From Aurelia coerulea (lineage: Eukaryota; Cnidaria; Scyphozoa; Semaeostomeae; Ulmaridae), in the NCBI GenBank assembly GCA_039566865.1, contig CM076943.1:42354663-42418662 (forward strand): a stretch of 64,000 nucleotides of DNA. The letters are read 5' to 3'. Shown here piece by piece: positions 34,301 through 46,300 of this stretch. Under the pieces are notes generated by a model that saw only the letters and a program-made list of their open reading frames with translations, did not search any database and was not told the origin of the DNA. The position numbers were made by a program, and so were the translations under genes. Numbering within the stretch: position 1 is the first letter of the stretch; each line of letters starts with the position of its first letter.

Positions 34301-37300
34301 GGCAACAACAACAATGATATATATTTTTGCTCAAACTGGGACTTATGGACTTTCACATCAAAGAGTGGGACGAAAATAAACAATGGGGGAACAGATTTTT
34401 CTATTCCCTTTGAAACGAGGTTAATGGCCTCTTTTCGGTTGTCGGAAAATGTCATCACTTGGGCGTGCTTTGGCGTGAGTTGAAGGAAACGAAATTGCCT
34501 TCAAAATGAGGAAATTCTGATTGAAACTGAAAGATTTGTTCATTCTTGTATTAAAGAAACATTCATGCAAATACTTGTGGCTTTTGTTCATTGCTAACGT
34601 CACTCAAACCTTGAATTTTGAGGCGTTTTATTATCTGAGGATTGAGCCGACAATTTAGGCCTACCGCCATTGCCGGGCTTTTCGTACAGTGTTGCTATGG
34701 TTTCCATGTCGGACGTGACGTCAATGGAAACAATTTCGTCCCATTTTTCAATGTGAATGTCGATGAGTCGTAGTTATAGCGTCCATCAGCCTATCAATAG
34801 CAATAACTACGAACTTGCAATCAGTCTAGTGCTTACCATCTTTGAGCTTTTTCATTGGTGCATCCATCTGGTTGACTTGATCTTCTATCAACAAAGTTTT
34901 TGCTCTTTTCACCAAGGTATCTTTGGTGCATGGCAAGTAGAAAGCTAAATGGTCGTAAACAGTCTGCAAACAAATGATAATTCTATCAATGTGACATAGA
35001 ATGTACCTACCAGGTGAACCAGAAAAAAGTTCAACATCTTCAACATTTATACCACCAAGAGTACTTAATGGATTAAAATGAATTGAATTCTACTGGATAA
35101 ACGATAGATTGAACTGTTTTCACAATTTTTCTCGCGTTTTATGAGTACAGGAAATATAGGTAAAGTTGACTCAACAAAAATTGTTCAACTGAAATCTGGC
35201 ACGGAGAATGGATAAAACAATGAAAGGAAGGATTTTAGTTTGACGTTGCTTCGGAGGAAGGCAAATATCTTTTCCACCACTGATTCATAGTATTTCAAAT
35301 GATAATCAAGACCATTCCAGTGTTGTATTATTAAAGGGGCTCAGTCGTCAAACAGTAAACAAATCCGTAAACTCGCACGTGTCGGGGATTATCCATTGTT
35401 CATCCATTGTTCTCTGCAGTCTGTTTGGTGGCTTCACCCAAGCCACAAAAAAGTGACCGTTAAAAATCCACTTATATCCGAGCAATCGTAGAAGATATGA
35501 ATGTTTGGTTTGTTCCTTGGTGAAATACAAGGATTAATGCCCAAACAGCAACTTTCATTTTGAAAAAAATACGAAAATCCTGTGTGATATCACCTTTAAA
35601 AAACTGCAAAAATCATCGTTTTGTTTACATTTTGACGACGGAGCCCCTTTAAAGGGGCTGTACAAGATTTGTGTAAACAATCGGAAAATACGGGACAACA
35701 CACGCACAAGACCAAAGCCTTGGATTTGTAATGGCGGCCAGTTTCATTGCAGCAGCTTCTACGTAAGTTTCACTACAGTGTTATCTTGTCTATGCCCATG
35801 AAATGTGATGGAACTTTTGATATCCATTAAAACTTTCAAATATTCGGCGTTAGAAAAATAGAGCAAATCCTCCATCAAAGCTTCCATCACCAGTCGCAAA
35901 TACTTTGGATTACTATTCTTTGTGCAAAATCGCCATTAGCTATGTTATGTTTGGCCGAAACGCATTCGATGATTTAACACGCAGAGCCACGCAGAGAGGA
36001 CGGGTTGAACAGCCCCTTTAATAATCCAAAAAAATTATGAAATTCTTAAACATCAAAATGGAAAGGAATCGTCAATCGCTAAAGAAATATCAAATCTAAT
36101 CAAGCACCTTCGGCTGAAATCAGAAACAAAATACTCACCGTTCTCACTTTACATGGCAATTTTGACAACGTCCTTGCAACACTGTAAATAAAAAAGATCA
36201 GCTTTACTTTGGTAGTGTGTACTTGACGCTAAAATGTATATCTGGCTAACATTCAATCACACAGCCTTTCTAGGAGAGCACACTCTCAAAATCCAGATAA
36301 TTATACAGTGCGTTTTTGAAAATGGTAACTCTGAACACTTGCTTCTTCAAAGCTATCAAAAATAGTAAAATGAGTTACCCAAATTATGAAAGATTTATCG
36401 GTTAAGAAAAACGTGGAAAAATACTTTGATATAATTTTAGAGGGTCTCCTTTTCAAGTTTGAGTTCCTAGCTCCTGAGGGAGATGAAATGTACTTGCATA
36501 TTACTTTTGTGTGAGAATATCCTTTTCCATTTGATACAGTTTCAGGCCCTCGTTAATTTCATAATTCTTCATAAAATCAAAATTTACCTGTGTTTTCAGT
36601 GCTAAAAAATTACAACAAAAATCGCAAAATATACCGGGTGACCCAGAAAAAAGTGACCCAACGCAATCTGTTATAGAAAAAAAAGTAAGTGACAGATTGA
36701 AATATTTCAAACGTTGTTTTGTCGCTAAAAGACCAGCCTACATTATGAGTATTTTTCGCAAATTTTTTGGGCACGGGAAGGTTTCCGAATGAAGGATTTG
36801 GAGGAAAAGGGCAGGCTTGAAATTCTCAAAAAGTCGTCAAAAACAAGGGATCGATTTAAAGCCATTTCAGATCTTCAAAACAGCGGGGAGCGTGTTTCAT
36901 TCTGCCTGAGAATATTTTCAAGTACCTAGGGACTATAAACTTGCTCTGAAGACTTCCGACTGTGTTACCTATTCCCAGTTTGAAATGAAACACGCTCCTC
37001 GTTGTTTTGAAGATTTGAAATGGCTGTAAATCGATGCCCTGTTTTTGACGACTTTTTGAGGATTTCCGGCATGCTCTTTTCCTCAAAATCCTTAATTTTG
37101 GAAATTTACCGTGCCGAAAAAATTGCGAAAAATACTCATGGCATAGGCTAGACTTTTAGCGACAGAACAACGTTTGAAGCATCTCAATCGGCCACTCAGT
37201 TAATTTTCTGTAACAGATTGCGTTGGGTCACTTTTTTCTGGGTCACCCGGTACCGGGTGAGTCAATAAAAAGAATTCCCATTTGAAAGGCCACGGCTCCC

Positions 37301-40300
37301 TTGATATCAAGACGATGATATCGGCAAATACACAATTTAACAGAAGACATGTTCAAATTTACTTTAAAATTTACCTGACTGAAATCGGCCGCTCCGTTAT
37401 CAAAATATAACGGATCTTCTCGAGAAAGCCTCTTCAAGAAACCTTGAAAACGTGCCCAAAATTATGAACAAATTTTCCTAACATTTCTGCCTTACATGGG
37501 CCTTACAGCAATGAATTGGCACATTTTAGCACGTGCTATCGTCTTGGGAGGGTGAAAAAGTATTCCCCTGATATGAATAACCTACTCAGGGGGATTCCTT
37601 TCTCCCAAGAGGACAAAATACATGAATACATGTGAGTGTCATCATTTTCAGGAAGGAAAATCAAGGAAAATTTTCTCGTTGTTTTCACTCATTTTGCAGG
37701 TTTTGGGAGGGGCTTTCTGTAGGAAATCTCCTATGTATACGGGAAGGAATGACCGATTAAAGCTGGGTAAATTACTGAACCTAATTGGACATATTGGCAA
37801 TAAAAAAAGACAGTTTTCAATATTATTGCTTTGATATTCAGAGAGCAGAGGCCTTTCAAACGGGGATTCTTCTTTTTGACTCACCCGGTATTTTCTTCTT
37901 TCGGCTATCAAGCAGAATTCGATTCATTCCAAGTTGTCTAGCATTTTGCGCACTAAGAATATTCAAATGCCTTGGCATAAAACTGCTGGCGCACCTAGAC
38001 TTATGATGATGAGTCTCTTGTTTCCCTGTGCTCTTTGACTTCAAGATGGCGCTTCGGTCAACAGAGACTCATATTATTACTCCGAAAAAGCTGACCCTAT
38101 CTAGGCCTAACTCTCTGGGATTCCTAGCATACCAATCAGAATGCGAGATTTGGCACAGAACAATAAGTTTCGAACCTTCAATTCGATTGACGCAGTTGAC
38201 TAAATTTGAAGGAAGTTGCTGTGGCAGGTACTGAAGAATTCTCTGGTATGTTTTGGTCTTAAAAAGATGGAAATTGCAGCATTAAAAGACATATTTTGCA
38301 CTCACCAGGTAAAGGGAACTCTCTTCTTCAGATGTATACCAGGTTTCAGTGATTAAGATTCTGCTTACCGTGGTTTCTATCATATTTCCTTTCTGAGGAG
38401 TGACCGGCGAACAGAGTCGAAGCAGTCGTTCGATCCAGATTCGATCGATCGAATGCAGAAGATAGGATCAGCTTTTTATCTGTTTCAATATGAGTCCCTG
38501 TTGAGCAAGGTATCGCAGGGATACAAGGAACTCATCGCCATAAGTTTATGGCGCACCCGGAAGGATGATTAAAAATGCTTACCCCAGCAAAGTCTTGTTA
38601 ACAGAAGCATCGAAAAATCTGCATTTTCCATTGGAGCAGTTAGCAGCAGCATCTTTAAGGCTTTGAACCCCTGCTTCGAGAATAAGAGGTAAATTCTCAG
38701 GCAGCTGAGGTGGACTTGAAGGAACTTCTGCTTCCTTGATTGGTCCTTTTGGAGTTACCGAGCTTTCGTCAGCAACTTTACTTGAATCTGCTGTCTTGCC
38801 AGGACTTCCTGTCGATTTTTTCATCTCCACGGAAGCCTGCATGTCTTTTAAGAACTGTCCTTTCGCTTGCATAGTACCATTATTGAGATTAGTCTTCTGG
38901 TTGTCGGATTTCTCCAACAAAACCGAGGCGCTTTCTAATTTAACCGAAACACTTTTGATGTCATGCTTAGGTGATTTCACTACTGATTCAGTAGCTGATG
39001 GATTTTTCGAGCTCTGAGAAATCCCATTTGATAATGATTTTGAAGAGAAAGACGTTGCAGTCTGTGAATGCAAACTCGGATCTTTCTTAATTTGTCGTGC
39101 GAGAGGGACAGGCGAGTCTTCTGAATCTTCTATGATGATTTTCTTTTTCCGTTTCTTTTCCCTAAATGAAAATTGAAACATCATTCATTTCACATATCAA
39201 AAGCATAGGTTCCAAATCTTTAAAAAGGCTGGTGTAAAATTGAGTGACCTATTTATTTGAACTGAATGATCGGAAAGAAACTTTAGCTAGTTCTCTGTAA
39301 TTCTACTGTTACACTTTTCAATATTTTCTGAATTAGAGTGTTCAAGAATTCAAGAAAACATTTCAAAAAACTTGAAACCATCGTAATTTCTAAACTTTTT
39401 AAGGCAACGTGAAATTATTTCGAAGGAAACCACAGTTTATGAATGCCTACAATGTGGCATCAAGCAAAAGTCTGTCACTCATCTGGATCAGTCTATAGTA
39501 CTAAAAGTTTCTTAATGCATCATAAAAATGTTAGTACTATAAGTTTCTTAATCAATCATAAAAATGTTAGTACTAGAAGTTTCTTCATTCGACATGATAA
39601 ATTTAGTACTAAAAGTTTCTTAATTCAACATGACATTCACTTTTTTGCACCAAACGTTCCTTAATTTGTTTCTTGTCGTCTTTTAAATCAATGAATTATC
39701 ATGCGGTCTCTGAAACCAAATATGTTTCTTGACATTTAAAACATCATATAGCAACAAACAGTGTTCTAGCATGCTCAAAACATAAACAGTTAGTTGATAT
39801 TAATCAAGAATAAAGTTTCAAGAACATATTTGCCATAATATCCTTGCATATAACTTATAAAAGTTTCTTAATACCTCTCAGACACAGTACTAAGGTTTCT
39901 AAAAATGTTAGCCACCTTAACATAGGTTCAAATCTTTTAAAAGACTGGTGTAAAATTCAATGACCTATTTCTTTGAACTGAATGGACTAAAAGAAACTTC
40001 AGCTATTTTGCTATGATTCTGAAGTTGGACTTATCTAAAACCGTCAAGTGTTTTCAATGAGAGTGTTTTTTCTTTTTCGAGAATTCAAGAAATATTTTCA
40101 AAAAACTTATAACGATCGTAATTTCTAAACTGTTTGACGCAACATGCAATAATTTCCAAGAAACCATAGTTCATACCGGGTGTCCCAAAAAAACGCAACA
40201 GATTAAAACATTTCTAACGAAAGCTGTTTCAAATTAATAATCAAATCATTATTTTTATCTAAATCTGCAATGATTAGATTAAATTTTGATATATTTTTCA

Positions 40301-43300
40301 GAATTTTTGGTGACTTGATTGAAGAGTTATTACATTAACAGGCACACAAATTCATTAAGAAACTGCAACAAAGAGATATCTTACAGATTCATGAGTTATC
40401 CATTCTTGAGGAAGCTTTCAGTGTTCATTTATAATTGAAGGTACAAATCTAATAGTGGCCTATTCATTTAGAAAAAGCAAGCAGCCATAATGGACACTTT
40501 GGAAGCATGGCAGTGTTTTGACAGAAATCTTTATGAAATGGTCTGTTGAATGTTTGATTAAATTGTGTGTTTGCTTGTTTCTCAGCAATTCTTTGCAATT
40601 GCAGGGATTGTCATGTTGTACAATTTGACATTATAATTCACCATTGTTAATGCAGCAGCTCTGGTTTTGACCTGGGGGCAATTTTGAAGTTTGCTGATTT
40701 TTAACTCTACAACCAAGTCACCAAAAATACTGAAAAATATATCAAAATTTAATCTAATTATTGCAGATTTGAAGAAAAATAATTGTTCGATGATGAGTAT
40801 GAAACAGTTTGCTGTAGAATTTTTCAAATCCGTTGCGTTTTTTTGGGAGACCCGGTAGATGTCTACAATATGGTATCAAGCAAAAGTCTGTCACTCTTCT
40901 GGTTTATGATTTAGAAATTTGACAACGTCACATCCACTACAAATGAGCTGAAATGTAACCTATGCTGTAATTTCCAAAAATATTTAAGATTTCTGAAAAG
41001 TGCAACGGTAGAATTATATGTAGGTACCAATAGTTTCTTGTAAGCCATTCAGTTAAAAGAAATACTGGGTGCGCTAAAATAAACTATGCACGTTTGGCAG
41101 GCCACAATAAATCGCACACTCGACCGATTTTGAAGATTTATGACTTAATCTTTAGCAAAAAGCCTGAATTAGATTCTGGGACTTTTTGAAAAATTTTCCC
41201 TTTTCAGTTTTTAGAGCTAGAAGCGAGTTTCTTAAAATGTTCGCTTTCGAAAACACTGAAAACGATCAAAAGACGTAGATCAAATTTTAGAAGACTCAGC
41301 ATGAATGAACAAAGAGAAAACGTTTTCAAGGTGATTTAGGGATTTAGTACGAATTCTCGCACAGCAGATTACAACTAATCGATTTCTAAATCCCAAATCA
41401 CCACGAACAATCTCTCTCTCTTTGTCCATTCATGTCGATTCTTTTGAAAACTTGATCGATGTTTTTTGGTCGTTTTCGGTGCTTTCAAAAGCTAAGATTT
41501 TAGGAAACTCACCTCTAGCTCTAAAAATTGAAAATGATAAAATTTGCAAAAAATCCCAGTATCTAATTCTAGCTTTCTGCCAAAGATTAAGTCATAAATC
41601 TTCAAAATCGGTCCAGTGCACGATTTATTTATGCCTGCCAAACGTGCATAGTTTATTTTGGCGCACCCGGTAGGTCATAGAATTCTACACCCACCTTTTT
41701 ATGCCGATCTAAAGATTTAGAACCTATGCTAGCAGCCTTAGTACTAGTTTCTTATAAACAAGTTTCTTTAAAAAATATGTATTGGAAGCAGAAGACATAC
41801 TTTTCACCAAACAGAGCGCTCTCTAATTTCTTCTGTTTCTTTTCTTTGTTTAATAATTGTTTCTTTCGTTTTTGTGTACTGAGTTCTTTTGGTGTTTTGC
41901 TGGCACTCTTTTCTCCATCTTTGGTTTTTGCTTTCTGGAAAAGATTATAGGTTTCCAACATCATTTTCAGAAACAAAGCAAAGAAGACCAGTTCTTCAGG
42001 GTGCCTTGACCCTCAAAATCAACAAGGACAGACTTTGTAAGACAATAGCATCAGTTGCTTTCGACTGACACGGGAATTCAAAGCGATTAGCGACTGCAGA
42101 CAAGAGAAATTCTCTCGCCCCGAAATTCAAAACAAACAAAGTCCCAAAAGTTTCCCTGAAACTAGTAGGATAAACTGTCGCCTTGTGCACATGAAAAGTG
42201 ATTTTCAAGAAAAGTCATGAGTTTCTAGCGAAAGAAGAAGGGTAAATCTAAAGAGCTGTCTAGCGCATTTCGTCATGATACAGCCTCGTTTTGGAAAATA
42301 TTCTAAATTCTTTGATACGAAATTTTAGGCTTGAAATTTTCATATGAACAATAGAAAGAAATTTTGATACATTTCCAAAACGAGGCTGCTATATTGAAGA
42401 GGTGTATTCAAGAGCATAGTAGCACTTGTTTCATTTAAGTACAAAATGTGTGAGAATTGTAATGCATTCTGCTTAGCTTCTAAATCAAATAGAACAAATA
42501 CGCCAGTCAGATCTTTAGAGCTATTCTTCTTCTTTTGTAATCATCGTATGACATTTCTTAAAACCCATTTTTCGTATGCACAGAACGATAGTTTTCCCTA
42601 CTAGTTTCAGAGCAACTTTCGCAGCTTGGCTTGTTTTGAGCTTCTAGTTGAGACAATTTCTTTTGTTTGCAATCGCTAATCGCTTTGGATTCTGGTGTCA
42701 ATCAAAAATACTATTATCTTATAAAGCTGCCCTTGTTCTAAAAATCCCTAACTTAATGTTCCCATGAGCAAAATTGACACAAACCTATTGTTTTTCTATG
42801 ATGTGAGAACAACCCCCCCCCCCCCATTTTTCTGAGGTACAGCCTGGGGTAAATATTATGCACCATCTATGTTATTCATAACTCTGTCCATAAGAACGTT
42901 TGGTCTGCATTTAAAGACCATTTTCATCCACGATCCTGTGGGTGCTAAAAGAGAAGCAAGACACAGAGGCGAGCAATGACGTTCAAATAATTTGTTGGGG
43001 AGATGAGATACGGTTTGTCCGAGGAAACGTATGTATCCCCCCGTGCAGTAGGTTAATGCTCAAGCGCAGTAGCGTTTGGGTTCGAGCTTTGACGGGCATA
43101 TGAGCATTAACTTACTGCACGGGGGGATATCTCCCAACAAAATACGAAAGTCGACTTTCGAGCCATGAAATCTTTAGGGAATTTAGGGCCATAATGGAAA
43201 TACAAAGTCGACTTTAGGCCATGATCATAGTTAACAACGGGTATTTTGTGCTGGAAGCTCCTTTACTTCTGATATATTTATCTTTGGAATCAAGTTGAAT

Positions 43301-46300
43301 TGAACTTCCTTCTGGCGGCGAAAAATTGACGCTCGCAACTGTTCACATCAAAACGCCATTCCGATAGAAATAAAGAAATTTCCATCTGCCACTGGTTTTC
43401 GTAAAAACCTGAAATCATACCGGGTCAACCAGAAAAAAGTTCCAACTTTTCAAAAATTCGCAGCACCACAAGTACTTCATGGATTTGAATGATTCAAATT
43501 CTAGTTAAAAGCCAAAAGTATCTTTGTGATTTTTCTCGTCTTCTTACGAGCACTGCGAATAATTTCATGTTTTTAAAATGACTGAAAGAGGTCCTAAAAC
43601 AATTTATCAAATCGTCAGAACTCTCCTTACACAGAACGATGCACACGGGCGTGTCATCTCTCTCAAGAGTAATAAGACAAACAGATACTAAAGATTTTCA
43701 GTCCTGTGGCAATAAATGTGCAGACGATATCTCTTGCCCATGAAAAAATGCTTTTTCTCTGTTGTTCTGAGTGAGGAGTCCTTTATGATTTGATCAAGTA
43801 TTTTAGGTTTTTTTCATTCATTTTGCAACCAAAAAGTTTTCCTAAATTTGAATTTACCAATTTTTCCAATGCTCGTAACAAAGCGAGAAAAATCACAAAA
43901 ATACTTCGATCTTTTGGGTGTCAAGCAAATATTGATTCATTCCAATTCATCCAGTACTCTTGATGCTATGAATTTTTAAAAGTGGAACTTTTTTCTTGTT
44001 TACACGGTACTTATTTGACAAATTTACAATTGTAAACAGCAACGAGACAATAAATAACACAAATTGTTAGATGTTATTACGAAAAGGGGGTGCTCTCTCC
44101 TCGATTAGATTACCTACGGAGACAGCTCCTCCTTAACAAATTTACCTGCATACAATTCCTTTTCATATAGTTTTTTCTGTATTTTTTGCATTTTGTTGTT
44201 TCTTTTCTGTAATTTTCTTTCTGCATATAATGTAGTTTTAATTCAAGTATTTAGTGGAATTCTCAATCATTAAACTGAACTGAACTGAGCTTCAAGAATC
44301 CTTGGAGATATAAACCCCATTTCTTCATTGTATTTTTTTATTTTTGGGGTTCGAAATGGGAGAGGTCGGATGACAAGGGTCTGGGGCGAGTGGCAATGTT
44401 TGACGTCGTCGGGTTGAGTCACGCAGTTGATGCATAGAAACGGGCATTGTCAACAAGCGATTTTGAGCAGGTTTGGCAGAGGAAAACATTTCATAAATAT
44501 ACGATATAATGTCTAACGAGCAAGAAACTTCTTCAAGGTCAAGCGGGGGAAGCCTTTCTTTATCTGATCATGAGGACTTAGGCGTGATCTCAACAAACAT
44601 AGAGCCATACATCGACAACCCTTTGGCATCTGATGATGACGATGATATGAATGGTGAAGGAGCGCCCCTTGCACGAGAGGGCGACGAAGATGGTCTAATG
44701 CTAGCATCGTTAGAGGCAAGATTTCTCAAAAGAGAGCCTGTTGAGAACTGGTAAGTATCTTTTAGCTTTAACTGAAAGCTTTAGCGGATTGATGAACCAG
44801 TTTTTAAGAGAACTTGCTATCAAAACATATTTGTGCTAGGCCTAGGCCGATCAACAATAAATAGGCGCGGGTGTGACCGAGAATTATTTGGATTTTATTA
44901 GGCCCATGCCATGGATACCTGTCTGGCAAGACATCAAAAGTGTCACTTTTACAGTTGAGACAAACTGATATTTAGACATTGCAAACAGGGAGTGGGGGTA
45001 GGAATCAGAATCAATGGCTAAAAGTGGTACAATTTTGTGATTCTTGCCCCTTTACATATGTATTTTGGTTATTGTTGTGGTAGGCCCTTGCCTTATTTGC
45101 CAGAAACAATAGGCTTTACACCATAGAAACACCCTATGCCTTTCATAGGCAACTATGATGGCAATTGTTCCACATGCTTAATTTATTTGCAAAGTGCATC
45201 ATTTTCAAATAACTCCGTGATCACAATGGGTAATGATCCGGTGCTGTTTAATACCATTGGAATTTGGATTTACTTTCATCTTTCACTCTCTTATTTGATA
45301 TATGTTACATTGTGTTACAGGTGCATGTGCCATAAATGTTCTGTTGCAGAATTGGCAGGATCTAGAGAGTATCGCTGCTGTTGGGAAATTTTATCAGCTC
45401 ATGGAAAGCTCACTTTTGATGGGAGCATTGACAGGATCAAATGTGTCACTCAGCATGATGACTTTGTGGCACTTACAAACACAACTGTTTTAAAACAAGT
45501 AGCACCACTGTTGAAGCGCAGAGATGGTAAAAGTTACAGAAAGAAGAAAGACACTACAGAAAATGAGTAAGATGTTATAATGATTATCCTCAGTGATCTT
45601 TTGAAGTCACCAGAGACGTAGGAACCTGGGGCACTGGGGGCATATGCAAGACACAAGATTTTGCCATATTTTGCAATGAACATAGAATTGCCCTTTTCAT
45701 TTTCAGGAAGTGGTGGCCCTGTTGTTTAATGAAAAAAGTGCCCTGAAGTGTTGTGCGCGCCCCCCCCCCCCCAAGTTTGAGATGCTACCTACGTCCCTGG
45801 AAGTCATTAATGTCACAAATAATTTTCTGAAGAAATGTTCTTGTGCTAAAAGCAAACGCATCAAAGCGTCAATCAATAAACAAACGCACAGTCAAGTCAT
45901 ATACAGTCAAATCACTTAGACCATGAAAACGATCCTACCAACACAAATTCTGAATTATGGAGAGCATTAGTTAGCATTTTGTAAATTAGATAGTATAACT
46001 TTGTATGCTTTTCTTTTTCCAAGTATATTGAATGTATGTATTTGCATGGCCCAGTGTAACTCAGTTCTTTGACTGACTGACGTGGTGTCCAAAGAATGTA
46101 ATTAAATCAAGTCGAGTTGAGGCAATTGGAAAGGAAAAATAGATTTGGGTCTTGTTTCCCCCATCTGATTGGAATGTCTAACTTGTGTGAGTCCAACCTG
46201 TGTGAGTTTGACTGTGCAGTTCAAGCATATTGTCTGGGTATAATTTTAGGGCAGCTCTTAGCTCAGGCATATGTAACCACCATCATTCTTTTTAGGTTTA

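Larger units (their letters stand above)
39920..41730. mobile_element. hAT-like MITE family A, copy carrying two TA MITEs
   Basis: CATAGGTTCAAATCTTTTAA at the left, AAGATTTAGAACCTATGCT at the right. After removing 40176-40855 and 41065-41670, the remainder is colinear with the other family A copies. Confidence 0.8.

Noticed and set aside
39487..39670. CRISPR-like array
   Set aside because: The units are contiguous degenerate tandem copies in a eukaryotic intron, with no unique spacers.
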